Positions 7,970 through 16,537 of a stretch of DNA of 46,235 nucleotides are shown one piece after another. Position 1 is the stretch's first letter, and each line of letters starts with the position of its first letter. The DNA lies in contig USEU01000008.1 in NCBI GenBank assembly GCA_900553805.1, positions 1 through 46,235 on the forward strand, given 5' to 3'. The translations under genes were made by a program, and so were the position numbers. The notes below the pieces were generated by a model. That model searched no databases and was not told the origin of the DNA. It worked only from the letters and a program-made list of their open reading frames with translations. The stretch is from an uncultured Eubacteriales bacterium (lineage in GTDB: Bacteria; Bacillota; Clostridia; Oscillospirales; Oscillospiraceae).

Positions 7970-8880
7970 TTCTCTGCACCTCCCGTCAGCTTCTTGCCGG
8001 TGACGGCAAGGAACACATCGTCCATCTTTCCCTTGGTCAGCTCATAGTCCCGGAACAGCTCCGGGTCTTGAAGGATCATCTGCGTTGCGGCGGCAGGGTT
8101 GGGAATGGACACCCGGTAGGCATCCCGGATCGGCTCATAGGGGCGGCCCAACGCCTTGACCGCCTGCTCGTCCACCCCGTAAAGGGTGAGGAAGTCGCCG
8201 GTGTAAGTATTCTTCAGCTGGAGCGGGGTGCCCTCGGCGGCGATCCGGCCATGATCCAGGATCACCACGTAGTCGGCGTCCGCCGCCTCCTCCATGTAGT
8301 GGGTTGTGAGGAACACCGTCATGTTCTCCTGACGGCGCAGCTGGCCCACCACCTCCCACAGCAGGCTGCGGGTCTGGGGATCCAGGCCGGTGGTCGGCTC
8401 ATCCAGGATCAGGATTTCAGGCCGGTGCAGCAGGGCGCGGGCGATATCGATGCGCCGCCGCTGGCCGCCGGAGAGCTTGCCCACCGGACGCTTCAGCAGG
8501 TCGCCGAAATCCAGCAGGGCCGACAGCTCCCGCAGCCGTGCCTCAAACTGCTTGCCGCGGATGCCGTACAGGGCGGCGCGGCTTCTGAGATTGTCCCGCA
8601 CGGACAGGTCCTTATCCAGCACGGAGGACTGAAACACCACGCCCAAGCTGCGCTTGATGGCGTCCGGGTCGGTATCCGCGTTTTTGCCGCAGATGGTAAC
8701 GGCGCCGCTGTCCTTGGGCAGCTGGCCGCAGAGGATGTTGATGGTGGTGGATTTTCCCGCACCGTTGACACCCAAGAAGGCGAACATCTCCCCCTGCTTC
8801 ACCCGGAAGCTCAGGTCCTGAACCGCGTGAACCTTGCCGTAGGATTTGTGCAGGTGTTCAATTTCAATGATATTGTTCAT
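7966..8880 (-). CDS. ABC-2 exporter ATP-binding protein
   Basis: 304-residue nucleotide-binding subunit of the DrrA/CcmA group. Walker A is GVNGAGKST, the signature is LSGGQRRR, Walker B is ILILDEPTTGLDP, and the switch histidine is in TTHYMEEA. The C-terminal ~80-residue extension is typical of drug and lantibiotic exporters. The start is the ATG behind AGAGGAAAGG; a 17-codon extension upstream lacks a ribosome site. It is the first gene of the five-gene minus-strand operon and has its own consensus-like promoter. Confidence 0.95.
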   Translation of the reverse strand: MNNIIEIEHLHKSYGKVHAVQDLSFRVKQGEMFAFLGVNGAGKSTTINILCGQLPKDSGAVTICGKNADTDPDAIKRSLGVVFQSSVLDKDLSVRDNLRSRAALYGIRGKQFEARLRELSALLDFGDLLKRPVGKLSGGQRRRIDIARALLHRPEILILDEPTTGLDPQTRSLLWEVVGQLRRQENMTVFLTTHYMEEAADADYVVILDHGRIAAEGTPLQLKNTYTGDFLTLYGVDEQAVKALGRPYEPIRDAYRVSIPNPAAATQMILQDPELFRDYELTKGKMDDVFLAVTGKKLTGGAEK

Positions 8881-8964
8881 TGCTTTGTCCTTTCCTCTTT
8901 CCATTTCTTCCGGCTGCCCCGGGGGCAGCAATTAAAAGCGCATATACTGTAACATTGTTTTGTT

Positions 8965-8993
8965 ATTGTAGCGAGTCGCAGTAGAATTGTCAA
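8965..8993 (-). promoter_or_regulatory. Promoter of the ABC exporter operon
   Basis: TTGACA (8993-8988) and TACAAT (8970-8965) lie 17 bp apart on the minus strand, about 85 bp upstream of the ATPase start. Confidence 0.7.
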
Positions 8994-9029
8994 GAGTCCC
9001 CCCGCATATTTTTCATTCTGTTAAGCCTA

Positions 9030-9058
9030 TTGACCGCGACTTCACGAAGTATTATAAT
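9030..9058 (+). promoter_or_regulatory. Promoter of the DUF2079 gene
   Basis: TTGACC (9030-9035) and TATAAT (9053-9058) with a 17-bp spacer, 26 bp before the start codon. It is divergent from the ABC operon promoter. Confidence 0.75.
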
Positions 9059-9084
9059 GGCAGAAAAAGGAGGGCGCAAGCGGC

Positions 9085-10959
9085 ATGGCATACAGAGAGC
9101 AGCGACGAATTCGGTTACAAAATGCATGGAGCATTCCCTGCCTGATCCGCCGGGTGGTGGCCGCCTGGGTGCTGGCCGCGGCGCTTCAGTATCTCTTGCT
9201 GCCCCGGTCCCTGTGGGATCTGTCCGGGGTGGATGCGCTGGCGGGGATGTCCTTTGGGCCGACGCTGGCGCTGTTCGCCGGAATACTGGGCGGGCTGTGC
9301 CTGATGTCCTGCTTCGTACCCACGGGAAAGGCGGAGCGGGGCGGGATCCTGCTGGGGGTGGGTGCGTTGGCGGTGTGCGCTGCGCTGTCCAGCTTCAGCT
9401 GGGCGCTGCTGGGGGCATGTGTGCTGCTGGTGCTCCTCGCCCTGGGCTTCTGGATCTGGGGCTGGGACAGCAGCCCGGAGCCATATGTCGAAGCACCCCA
9501 CGACCGCAAGCTTTATGCCTGGCTTGCCGCTCTGCTGGCGCTGGGCTTTCTGCTGTTTGACAGCTTGTGGACGGTGGGACGGGTCTACAGCTTCAGCGCG
9601 CCCAGCTATGATTTCGGCATTTTCAGCCAGATGTTTTACTATATGCGCACCACCGGCACGCCTCTGACCACGCTGGAGCGGGACGGGCTGATGTCCCATT
9701 TCGCGGTGCATGTATCCCCGGTGTACTACCTGATGCTCCCCTTCTTCGCGCTGGCCCCCTACCCTGCCACCTTGCAGGTGCTTCAAGCGGCGGTGCTGGC
9801 CTCGGCGGTGATCCCCGCCTGGAAGATCGCCCGGCGGCACGGGCTCTCCGGCCCGGCCCGGGTGCTGGTGTGCGCGCTGCTCCTTCTGTTCCCCGCCTAC
9901 TCCGGCGGGACCAGTTATGACCTGCACGAAAACTGCTTCCTCACGCCCCTGCTGCTGTGGCTGCTCTATGGCATGGACATTGGCAGCATTCCCATCACCA
10001 CCGCAGCCGCCTTGCTGACCCTGACGGTCAAGGAAGACGCAGCAATGTATGTGGCGGTGGTGGCCCTGTGGGGGCTGGTGCGGGCGCTGCTGCGGGGCGC
10101 AAATGCGCAGAAAAAGCGGCTTCTGCTGAGCGCGCTGGTTCTGGTGGGCGCCATGGGATGGTTCCTGACGGTCACCACCTATCTGTCCAGCGACGGCGAG
10201 GGCGTGATGACCTACCGCTACAAAAACTTCTATTTTAACGATTCCTCTTCCCTGCTCACTCTGGTGCAGGCGGTGGTCATGTGCCCCATGAAAGCCGTGT
10301 ATGAATGCATGGAGCCGGAAAAGCTGGGAATGCTGGCACTGACCATGGGGCCGCTGCTGGGGCTGCCGCTGCTGACCCGGCGGTATGAGCGGTATATCCT
10401 GCTGATTCCCTATCTGCTGATGAATCTCATGTCGGACTACACCTATCAGTACAGCATCTACTATCAGTATACCTTTGGCTCCACGGCCCTGCTGATCTAC
10501 CTGACCATCGTGAATCTGGCAGACATTCGCCTCCCCCGCCGCCGGTTGGCTGTGCTGGTATGCGCCGCGGCGATGAGCCTGGGCTGCTTTTCCGCCACCG
10601 TGCTGCCCAGAGGCATCAGCTATCCCGCCCAGTGCATCCAGTACCGAGAATACTATCAAAGCGTCCGGGACAGTCTGTCCCAGATCCCGGAGGATGCCAA
10701 CGTCTGCGCCACCACCTTCTATACCGTTGACCTCTCCCAACGGAAAATTCTGTATGACCTGCGCTACTGTTCACTGGAGCACGTGCTGCGTTCAGAATAT
10801 GTGGCCCTGAACGCCCGGTCCGCCAGCGACTACCGAAAGTACAACACCGACGGCCAGAGCAACGGCTTCGTTAATCTCACCGCCCTTCTGGAATCCAACG
10901 GCTACGTCCGCTGCCCCACCCAAAATCAAGACGTGGTGATCTACCACAAGGAAGCATAA
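9085..10959 (+). CDS. DUF2079 polytopic membrane protein
   Basis: 624-residue protein with roughly 11-12 transmembrane helices. The DUF2079 hallmark SYDFGIFSQMFYY appears near residue 175, and YDLHENCFLTPLLLW near residue 280; both are conserved in this family. The architecture (many helices followed by a ~100-residue C-terminal soluble part) resembles GT-C glycosyltransferases, so it may transfer sugars from a polyprenyl-phosphate donor. That role is a family-level inference; no experimentally proven reaction is known to me. AAGGAGG lies 10-12 bp before the ATG. It is a single-gene transcript ending in the large hairpin at 10960-11006. Confidence 0.85.
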   Translation: MAYREQRRIRLQNAWSIPCLIRRVVAAWVLAAALQYLLLPRSLWDLSGVDALAGMSFGPTLALFAGILGGLCLMSCFVPTGKAERGGILLGVGALAVCAALSSFSWALLGACVLLVLLALGFWIWGWDSSPEPYVEAPHDRKLYAWLAALLALGFLLFDSLWTVGRVYSFSAPSYDFGIFSQMFYYMRTTGTPLTTLERDGLMSHFAVHVSPVYYLMLPFFALAPYPATLQVLQAAVLASAVIPAWKIARRHGLSGPARVLVCALLLLFPAYSGGTSYDLHENCFLTPLLLWLLYGMDIGSIPITTAAALLTLTVKEDAAMYVAVVALWGLVRALLRGANAQKKRLLLSALVLVGAMGWFLTVTTYLSSDGEGVMTYRYKNFYFNDSSSLLTLVQAVVMCPMKAVYECMEPEKLGMLALTMGPLLGLPLLTRRYERYILLIPYLLMNLMSDYTYQYSIYYQYTFGSTALLIYLTIVNLADIRLPRRRLAVLVCAAAMSLGCFSATVLPRGISYPAQCIQYREYYQSVRDSLSQIPEDANVCATTFYTVDLSQRKILYDLRYCSLEHVLRSEYVALNARSASDYRKYNTDGQSNGFVNLTALLESNGYVRCPTQNQDVVIYHKEA

Positions 10960-11006
10960 AACGATCACGGGCGCGCTGCCCGGAACGCAGCGCGCCCGTG
11001 ATCGTT
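10960..11006. terminator. Terminator between convergent genes
   Basis: A perfect 20-bp inverted repeat (AACGATCACGGGCGCGCTGC and its complement) with a 7-base loop. It separates the DUF2079 gene from the convergent minus-strand operon. The T-run is clearest on the minus strand (GTTTTATG). Confidence 0.85.
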
Positions 11007-11028
11007 CCCTGTTTGGAGGGCCAACAGG

Positions 11029-11406
11029 TCATTCGTAGGGATAGATATGCTCCGCCTTGGATTGGAATTCGCTGAGGCGGCAGATCTTGCCCGCCTCGTC
11101 AAAATCAATGACGGATACGCCGTCGAATGCGCTGACGGTGCCGTCGTAGTCGCATTCAAAAAACCATTGGACCGTCACGGTGCGTCCCTGCTCCAGCATT
11201 CGCCGGATGCGCCACTGAAGCACCGTCCCCTTCTGGTTCCAGTCGGCAAACCAGCGCAGGATCTGCTCCAGCCCGTGGTACTCCGGGCCGTAGCACTCCG
11301 TGTAGACCGCGTCCTTTGAGAAGGTGCGCTCCACCACCCCAATGTCCTTGCAGAGCCAGGCTTCAAAATAGGCCCGGACAGCCTGCTGCATGAAGGAGTC
11401 CTTCAT
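11029..11406 (-). CDS. NTF2-like/SnoaL-like protein
   Basis: 125-residue protein with the SnoaL/NTF2 pattern: an N-terminal helix (QAVRAYFEAWLCKDIGVVERTF), then VYTECYGPEYHGLEQILRWFADW, then a strand-rich half ending in GVSVIDFDEAGKICRLSEF. The fold makes a cone-shaped pocket used by isomerases, dehydratases or ligand-binding proteins, but no catalytic set can be assigned. The start overlaps the stop of the upstream esterase gene as ATGA, so the two are co-translated. Confidence 0.85.
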   Translation of the reverse strand: MKDSFMQQAVRAYFEAWLCKDIGVVERTFSKDAVYTECYGPEYHGLEQILRWFADWNQKGTVLQWRIRRMLEQGRTVTVQWFFECDYDGTVSAFDGVSVIDFDEAGKICRLSEFQSKAEHIYPYE

Positions 11407-12251
11407 TGCGCTGCCCCCTTACCCAAGGTAATCCGCAGCCACTGCTTTGCGGCGGGGATCCAGTCGGCGGCCAGGGTCACCGGCGGCTCCAGGGGGCCGT
11501 TGGTCTGGTCGTCCACGGTGGACAGGCCGTGCCCGCCGCGGGGATAGACCCGCAGGGCGAAGGGCACACCGTGCTCTGCCAGCGCCTGGGCATAGAGCAG
11601 GCTGTTCATCACCGGCACGCAGTCATCCGGGGCGGTGTGCCACAGGAAGGCCGGCGGGGTACCTTCGGTCACATGGGTGTGGCAGGAGAAGAATTCGATT
11701 TCCTCCATTGTCAGGGGGCTGTGGCCCACCAGGTTCTCAAAGCTGCCCAGATGCGCCACCTTGGGATCCGCCGCGATCACGGGATAGCCCAGCACCGTGG
11801 CCTGGACGCCCTTGCTGTCCGGGAAGATCTCCCGCACCTGAGGGCAGTCAAAGCAGGTGGAATAGTGGGCCGCCAGATGGCCCCCGGCGGAGAAGCCCAT
11901 GATGGCCACCCGCTCCGTATCGCAGTGCCAGGCAGCGGCGTTGGCGTAGATCAGCTCCATGGCGGCCGCTACCTCCCGCAGCTGGGTGGGGAAGCGGTGG
12001 GGGGCCACAGAATAGGTCAGCACGAACACATTGTAGCCTTCCGGCAGGAAATTCAGCGCCACCGGCTCCGACTCCCGCTGGCTGCACATCACATAGCCGC
12101 CGCCGGGGCAGACCAGCAGGCAGGGGCGAAGCTGCGCCTGCCTGCCCATTTCGCTGAGGTTATCCGGCAGGTAGACGGCAAGCGTCGGGTCAGCATCCGC
12201 CGCGCCCAGGGCAGGAAATGTATCCTTTAGGTGAAAAACCTTATATTCCAT
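11403..12251 (-). CDS. Alpha/beta hydrolase (esterase, BD-FAE/acetylxylan-esterase-like)
   Basis: 282-residue cytoplasmic alpha/beta hydrolase. The oxyanion-hole loop is CPGGGY (residues 48-53), the nucleophile elbow is GFSAGG with S121, and D210 (APDDCVP) and H241 (RGGHGLS) complete a plausible triad. This arrangement is common in gut-bacterial carbohydrate esterases that deacetylate xylo-oligosaccharides, but the substrate is inferred only. AAGGAG overlaps the stop of the upstream transporter gene, giving a three-gene operon (transporter, esterase, NTF2-like). Confidence 0.9.
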   Translation of the reverse strand: MEYKVFHLKDTFPALGAADADPTLAVYLPDNLSEMGRQAQLRPCLLVCPGGGYVMCSQRESEPVALNFLPEGYNVFVLTYSVAPHRFPTQLREVAAAMELIYANAAAWHCDTERVAIMGFSAGGHLAAHYSTCFDCPQVREIFPDSKGVQATVLGYPVIAADPKVAHLGSFENLVGHSPLTMEEIEFFSCHTHVTEGTPPAFLWHTAPDDCVPVMNSLLYAQALAEHGVPFALRVYPRGGHGLSTVDDQTNGPLEPPVTLAADWIPAAKQWLRITLGKGAAQ

Positions 12252-12258
12252 CTCGTTT

Positions 12259-13512
12259 TTACTCCTTCACCGGCGTCGGCGTCTCTGCCAGCCGGGTGAC
12301 CCGGATCTGCTCGATACGGTGGTTGTCCACCCCGGTCACCGTCACCTGCAAATTGGCGAAGGTGAAGCTGTCTCCCACCTCCGGCACCTGGCCGCACTGC
12401 TCCATGACCCAGCCGCTGACGGATACCATCTCGGAATCGGTTTTCAGGTGGAAATAGGCGGCGAAGTCCTCAAAGTCCATTCCGGCGTCCACCAGATAGG
12501 CGTCGTCCGCCGTCTTGCGGATGAACACCTCTTCCTCGTCGTGCTCGTCCCAGATCTCACCCACCAGCTCCTCCAGAATATCCTCCATAGTGACAATACC
12601 GCAGGTGCCGCCGTATTCGTCCACCACCACGGCCACATGGGTCTTGGCCTGCTGGAGCTTTTTCAGCAACTGGCTGATGGGCTCGTTTTCCAGCACAAAC
12701 AGAGGCGGAGCGATGATCTCCGGCAGGGGCTTATCCGTGATGCCGCAGCCAACGTAGAAATCCTTCTGGTGCACTGTGCCCAGGATATGGTCGATGGAAT
12801 CCTGATAGATCAGCAGGCGGGAATATTTTGTCTTGGTGAACATCTCCGCCACCTCCTCCTTGCTGGCGGTGACGGGGAGGGCGGCCAGGTCTACCCGGTG
12901 GATCAGGATGTCCTGAGCCTGCTGCTCGGAAAAGTCGATGGCATTTTTCAGCAGCTCGCCCTCGTTTTTGTCGATGCCGCCGTCCTGCTGCACCTCGTCC
13001 ACCAGCATCAGCAGCTCCTCCTGGGACATTTTGCTGTCAGCGTTCAGGTGGAATACCTTGGCCAGCAGCTTCTTCCACAGGGAGAACAGCCAGTTCACCG
13101 GGATCAGGATCCAGATCAGCACCCGCAGGAACGGGGCAGCAAACATGGCGAACTTCTCCGCGCAGTCCTTGGCCACGCTCTTGGGGGAGATCTCGCCGAA
13201 AATCAGCACCACCACCGTGACCACCACGGTAGAGATGGTGGCTCCCGCATCGCCGTAGTGCTTGACGAACAGCACCGTGCCGATGGAGGCCATGAGAATA
13301 TTGACAATGTTATTGCCGATCAGAATGGTGGACAGCAGCTTATCATATTGCTCCAGCAGCTTGCAGGCCAGGGCGGCCCGTTTGTTCCCCTTTTCCGCCA
13401 GCATCTTCAGGCGGGTGGAATTGGCGGAGGAAAAGGCTGTCTCCGTCGCGGAAAAATAGGCGGACAGCAGCAGGCACACTGCCATAATAAATATACAGGT
13501 CGTTGTAGACAA
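12259..13512 (-). CDS. CNNM/DUF21-CBS-CorC_HlyC family membrane protein (hemolysin C-like)
   Basis: 417-residue protein. An N-terminal DUF21/CNNM transmembrane domain has four hydrophobic segments (residues ~1-180, with [11 protein letters not shown] near the start and [10 protein letters not shown]). A CBS pair follows (~195-320, with ILGTVHQKD and [21 protein letters not shown]), then a CorC_HlyC domain (~330-410). Members include magnesium efflux or transport proteins such as MpfA and CorC. I place the start at a TTG (13512) 8 bp after AAGGAG; ATGs upstream have no ribosome site and lie inside the leader structure. A leader with a small ORF precedes it, pointing to translational or attenuation control. 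Confidence 0.9.
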   Translation of the reverse strand: MSTTTCIFIMAVCLLLSAYFSATETAFSSANSTRLKMLAEKGNKRAALACKLLEQYDKLLSTILIGNNIVNILMASIGTVLFVKHYGDAGATISTVVVTVVVLIFGEISPKSVAKDCAEKFAMFAAPFLRVLIWILIPVNWLFSLWKKLLAKVFHLNADSKMSQEELLMLVDEVQQDGGIDKNEGELLKNAIDFSEQQAQDILIHRVDLAALPVTASKEEVAEMFTKTKYSRLLIYQDSIDHILGTVHQKDFYVGCGITDKPLPEIIAPPLFVLENEPISQLLKKLQQAKTHVAVVVDEYGGTCGIVTMEDILEELVGEIWDEHDEEEVFIRKTADDAYLVDAGMDFEDFAAYFHLKTDSEMVSVSGWVMEQCGQVPEVGDSFTFANLQVTVTGVDNHRIEQIRVTRLAETPTPVKE

Positions 13513-13533
13513 AGTATGTAACTCCTTTTCAGT

Positions 13534-13622
13534 CATCTGTTTTTTGTGAACGACGCGCATAACGCGCAAAAAGCACATCCGCCCTACTCGATGCAGCGCA
13601 GATATGCTCTCAAAAACAGATG
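13534..13622 (-). promoter_or_regulatory. Leader RNA pairing element upstream of the CNNM gene
   Basis: CATCTGTTTTT occurs inside the upstream ORF (minus strand 13622-13612) and its exact complement AAAAACAGATG (13544-13534) sits immediately before the ribosome site of the CNNM gene. A second possible stem joins GTCCGCC within the ORF to GGCGGAT just past its stop. The two stems overlap on the ORF side, so ribosome position on the ORF could choose between structures. Confidence 0.55.
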
Positions 13623-13667
13623 GCGGACAGGTTCGTTACTAGGATAGTCGCCGCCGTCGGTGTCCAT
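13584..13667 (-). CDS. 27-residue leader peptide upstream of the CNNM/CorC gene
   Basis: A short ORF begins ATG-GAC-ACC-GAC and encodes MDTDGGDYPSNEP followed by a basic, hydrophobic half (VRHLFLRAYLRCIE). It has a strong ribosome site (GGAAGG, 7-9 bp before ATG) and lies about 30 nt after the predicted transcription start. The acid- and proline-rich first 13 residues resemble in character the Salmonella MgtL leader, whose translation aborts when magnesium is low. The downstream gene belongs to a magnesium-transport family. Translation and regulation are inferred. Confidence 0.6.
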   Translation of the reverse strand: MDTDGGDYPSNEPVRHLFLRAYLRCIE

Positions 13668-13702
13668 ATTGCTTCCTTCCTTTCAAAAAAGTGATTGTGT
13701 TT

Positions 13703-13730
13703 ATTATACAGGAATTGCGCCTTTTGTCAA
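13703..13730 (-). promoter_or_regulatory. Promoter of the leader-CNNM-esterase operon
   Basis: Consensus TTGACA (13730-13725) and TATAAT (13708-13703) with a 16-bp spacer on the minus strand. The predicted start leaves a leader of about 185 nt before the CNNM start codon. Confidence 0.8.
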
Positions 13731-13791
13731 GGATTCCGCGTGAAAAGCCACGACAATCGCATGAACTGCGAATTTGTTTGTAGAGGACGAT

Positions 13792-13924
13792 GCCCACATC
13801 GTCCCGTGCCGACTCGGTTTATTTCCATGCCCGGTTGAATGGGGAAATGTTGTGTTGTTATCCCATTACCCCGTATCATTCAACGTACCAGGGCGGTTCC
13901 GTAAGGTTGCGGGACGATGTGGGC
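13792..13924. repeat. 133-bp inverted-repeat element
   Basis: The outer arms GCCCACATCGTCCCG (13792-13806) and its exact complement (13910-13924) enclose an inner pair GTTGAATG (13834-13841) and CATTCAAC (13877-13884). The left arm also overlaps a self-complementary GACGATG-CCCA-CATCGTC. No protein is apparent. It abuts the truncated transposase and may be a REP/MITE-type intergenic repeat. Confidence 0.6.
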
Positions 13925-14025
13925 TGTATAGACTGGTATGATTGTTTACAGTTTGTTCGGGGAGATCGTTTACATTTTTCAGTAAAATAACGGCGTACAA
14001 AACAAAGGAAAAAGGAAGTGCTTGT

Positions 14026-14400
14026 ATGCCATGGGAGAGAAAAACTGTGGACGAAAAAAGGAAAGAATTTGTAGCGCGCGCGGTCATGGGGGAGGAGAGC
14101 ATCAGCGCTCTGTGCCGCGAGTATGGGATCAGCCGGCCCACCGGGTACAAGTGGATCGGACGCTACCAGAATGGGGAAGACATGTGCGACAGGCCCCACG
14201 AGCTGGACGGCGGGCCGTTCAAGACCAGCCGTGACATGGAACTGCGGATCATAGATGTGCGGGCCGCTCATCCAACGTGGGGCGCTCGGAAGATCCGACG
14301 GTTTATGGCAGACAAGGGTGAGACGCAGCTCCCGGCGGCCAGTACGGTCAACGAGATACTCAAAAGGAATGACCTTATCACCGCCGAGGCCGCCAGGTAA
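14026..14400 (+). pseudogene. IS481-family transposase, N-terminal fragment
   Basis: The 124 codons begin MPWERKTVDEKRKEFVARAV and include the helix-turn-helix part (ISALCREYGISRPTGYKWIGRY) and the linker with AHPTWGARKIRRFM. This is the start of IS481/IS3-group transposases. Intact proteins run to roughly 300 residues or more and carry an rve DDE nuclease domain; here the frame ends at residue 124, immediately after LKRNDLITAEAA, where the sequence passes into a symporter gene on the other strand. No catalytic residues remain, so it cannot transpose. GGAAAAAGGAAG precedes the ATG. Confidence 0.8.
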
Positions 14401-14840
14401 ATTGCGGACAGAAGCAGCACCGTCTTTTTCCGGCCGGTGTGGAAAATCTCCATGCAGTTGGCGGCGATGGATTCCAGCACGGAGATGCAGGAGGTCAGTG
14501 TGGCAAAAATGGCGCTGATGAAGAGCAGGATGCCCACCACCGTGCCGACCTTGCCCATGGCGGCAAAAACCTTGGGCAGGGAGACGAACATCAGGCTGGG
14601 GCCTGCGCTCATTCCCTCCACGCCGGAGAACACATATACAGCGGGGATGATCATAACGCCCGCCAGCAGCGTAAAGCCGAAGGTCAGCACCAGTGCAAAA
14701 TAAATCAGCAGGAACAGTCCGCCGCCATCCTTCGCCGCCAGATAGGGAAAGCGCCAGAGATTGCCGACTCCCACCGCGCTCCCGGCAGCCACCAGGACAA
14801 AGCCCAGCTGGCCGGAAAAATGACTTGATTTCTTTTCCAT
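14395..14840 (-). pseudogene. Neurotransmitter:sodium symporter (NSS) family gene, internally deleted and 3'-truncated
   Basis: The N-terminus is a typical bacterial NSS start: LGFVLVAAGSAVGVGNLWRF with TM1, then TM2 ending at TFGFTLL (residue ~59). The next residues AGVMIIPAVYVFSGVEG belong to a much later helix of the family (around TM7), so roughly 200 codons are missing with the frame kept. The remaining part stops at RKKTVLLLSAIYLAAS, where the transposase fragment joins, removing the last helices. Intact relatives have about 440-450 residues. It is therefore broken twice. The deletion junction is near 14663, at a Leu-Leu dipeptide that both sides would encode. Confidence 0.75.
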
Positions 14841-14915
14841 ATTTCTCTCTTCTGTCGTTGCGTCAACTGTCTGATAGGATACCACAGCCGGGGCCGTAAG
14901 TAAAGGCGCTTTGCA

Positions 14916-14964
14916 TAAAAACTCCGGGGCCGCCGGGGCGTTGTGCGCCCGGAAGGCCCCGGAG
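14916..14964 (-). terminator. Terminator of the GH127-ABC transporter operon
   Basis: CTCCGGGGCC pairs with GGCCCCGGAG, with an inner GGGGCG-CGCCCG stem, followed on the minus strand by TTTTT. It lies just after the YesL-like gene. Confidence 0.8.
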
Positions 14965-14970
14965 GGAGGG

Positions 14971-15660
14971 TTATTGTTCAGACGGTGCGGCGTCCGTCAG
15001 GATGTATTGCTCCGCCAGGCCGTTGACCAGGAAGCACACGGTGTACTGCACCAGCGCCACGGCGCAGGTAAGCAGAAGCGCGATGGACAGCGGCATCAGC
15101 GCCGCCAGAAGAAACACCATCACTGCTACGGCAGCCAGCACGGCAAAGGCCTTGAACGGGTTTACCATGCACAGCAGGCGGGCGTTTTTCAGCACCACCT
15201 TATTTTTCTGATCCAGCAGGGCCACCAGGACGAAGAAGTAGCCGCCCCAGCAGGTCCCCGCCGACGACGCGGCAATGCCCACCGCCCAGAAAAGCACCGA
15301 CCAGTCGGGAAGCCCCGCGTTGCTCAGCCCCAGGCTCATGGCATAATAGCCTACGAAGAGCAGCAGGGCAAACAGCAGCGCCGGGAACAGGCTCAGGCGG
15401 AAGCTGCGCCGGAATTCCTCCCAGAAGTCGCCCCACACGAAGCAGTAGCCGTTGCGGATCAGGAGCACGCACACCCGGTTTACGCCGCACAGCGCCGCCG
15501 GGAGGGTGACGATGGGGATGGAAAAGAGGATGAACAGCAGGTTCAGCTCCACCAGCTTCCAGAAATGGGTGGCCAACAGCACGCCGTAGCGGCGGATGCC
15601 TCCCTCCGGCAGGGGCAGACCTGCCCCCTCACGATCCCCGCGTCTGCCGAATAATCCCAT
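14971..15660 (-). CDS. YesL/DUF624 family membrane protein
   Basis: 229-residue protein with about five hydrophobic segments and the YesL pattern: a cytoplasmic N-terminus, then VLLATHFWKLVELNLLFILFSIPIVTLPAALCG (DUF624 hallmark, residues ~27-60). These proteins are repeatedly encoded with MalFG-type sugar permeases in Firmicutes, and their function is unresolved; an accessory role in transport is usually assumed. AAGGAG precedes the ATG by 11 bp. It is the last gene of the arabinoside operon, followed by a terminator. Confidence 0.88.
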   Translation of the reverse strand: MGLFGRRGDREGAGLPLPEGGIRRYGVLLATHFWKLVELNLLFILFSIPIVTLPAALCGVNRVCVLLIRNGYCFVWGDFWEEFRRSFRLSLFPALLFALLLFVGYYAMSLGLSNAGLPDWSVLFWAVGIAASSAGTCWGGYFFVLVALLDQKNKVVLKNARLLCMVNPFKAFAVLAAVAVMVFLLAALMPLSIALLLTCAVALVQYTVCFLVNGLAEQYILTDAAPSEQ

Positions 15661-15679
15661 GATGCGTCATTCTCCTTGT

Positions 15680-16537
15680 TTAATTCTTCATACCCGTCAT
15701 CACAATGCCTTCCACGAAGTACTTCTGCCCGATGAGGTAGAATACCACGCCGGGGATGAAGGACAGGCAGGTGGCGCACATAATGGCCGACCAGTCGGAC
15801 TTCAGCGACCCCTTGAACTGAGAAAGGCCGATGGCGATGGTGAACTTGCTGTCCGAATTGATGTAGATGATCTGCTGCAGCAGGTCATTCCACAGCTGGA
15901 TGAACAGCAGCAGGGCCACCACGATCATGGCGGACTTGATGGCAGGGACAATGATGCTGACCAGGATGCGGAAATGCCCTGCACCATCTATTGTAGCAGC
16001 CTCGTCAAGCTCCCGGGGGATGGTGGAAATGAACTGCCGGATCAGGAAGATATTGAACGCGCCACCGCCGCAGAAATAGGGCAGGATCAGGGGCAGATAG
16101 GAATCCACCAGCTTCAGCCCCCGCGTCCACATGATGTACAGGGGGATCAGGGTGACCATGGTGGGCAGCAGCATGGAGCCAATGCACAGGGAAAACAGGA
16201 ATTTCTTTCCGGGGAAGCGCAGCCGGGCAAAGGCATAGCCGCCCAGGGTCGCCGTGACAGTGCCGCCCAGCACGGCGGGAACGATGATGGTCATGGTGTT
16301 CTTGAAATACTTCCAGAACGGATAGAATTCCAGAGTCTTGGCATAGTTGGAGAACAGCCACCGCTTGGGCAGGAAGGAGGGCGGCCACTCGAACAGCTCG
16401 CCGTTGGACATCAGGCTGGAGCGGAAGATCCACCAGATCGGCAGCATGACCACCAGGGACAGGAGGATCAGCACAATCACAGTCACGATATTGGCCGTGC
16501 GCTCCTGCTTTTTCTTGCTTTTCAGATTCTTGGCCAT
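15680..16537 (-). CDS. Carbohydrate ABC transporter permease, MalG type
   Basis: 285-residue permease with six predicted helices. The coupling-helix EAA motif is DEAATIDGAGHFRILVSIIVP (residues ~190-210), which docks on the ATPase. It partners the permease encoded just upstream; the ATG shares one base with that gene's TAA (TAATG), and GGGAGGTG provides the ribosome site. No ATPase gene is in the operon, so a shared MsmX-type ATPase encoded elsewhere is expected, as is usual for this transporter class in Firmicutes. Confidence 0.95.
   Translation of the reverse strand: MAKNLKSKKKQERTANIVTVIVLILLSLVVMLPIWWIFRSSLMSNGELFEWPPSFLPKRWLFSNYAKTLEFYPFWKYFKNTMTIIVPAVLGGTVTATLGGYAFARLRFPGKKFLFSLCIGSMLLPTMVTLIPLYIMWTRGLKLVDSYLPLILPYFCGGGAFNIFLIRQFISTIPRELDEAATIDGAGHFRILVSIIVPAIKSAMIVVALLLFIQLWNDLLQQIIYINSDSKFTIAIGLSQFKGSLKSDWSAIMCATCLSFIPGVVFYLIGQKYFVEGIVMTGMKN

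Noticed and set aside
13740..13930. CRISPR-like repetition near the IS fragment
   Set aside because: The repeats are inverted, occur once each and lack regular spacers.
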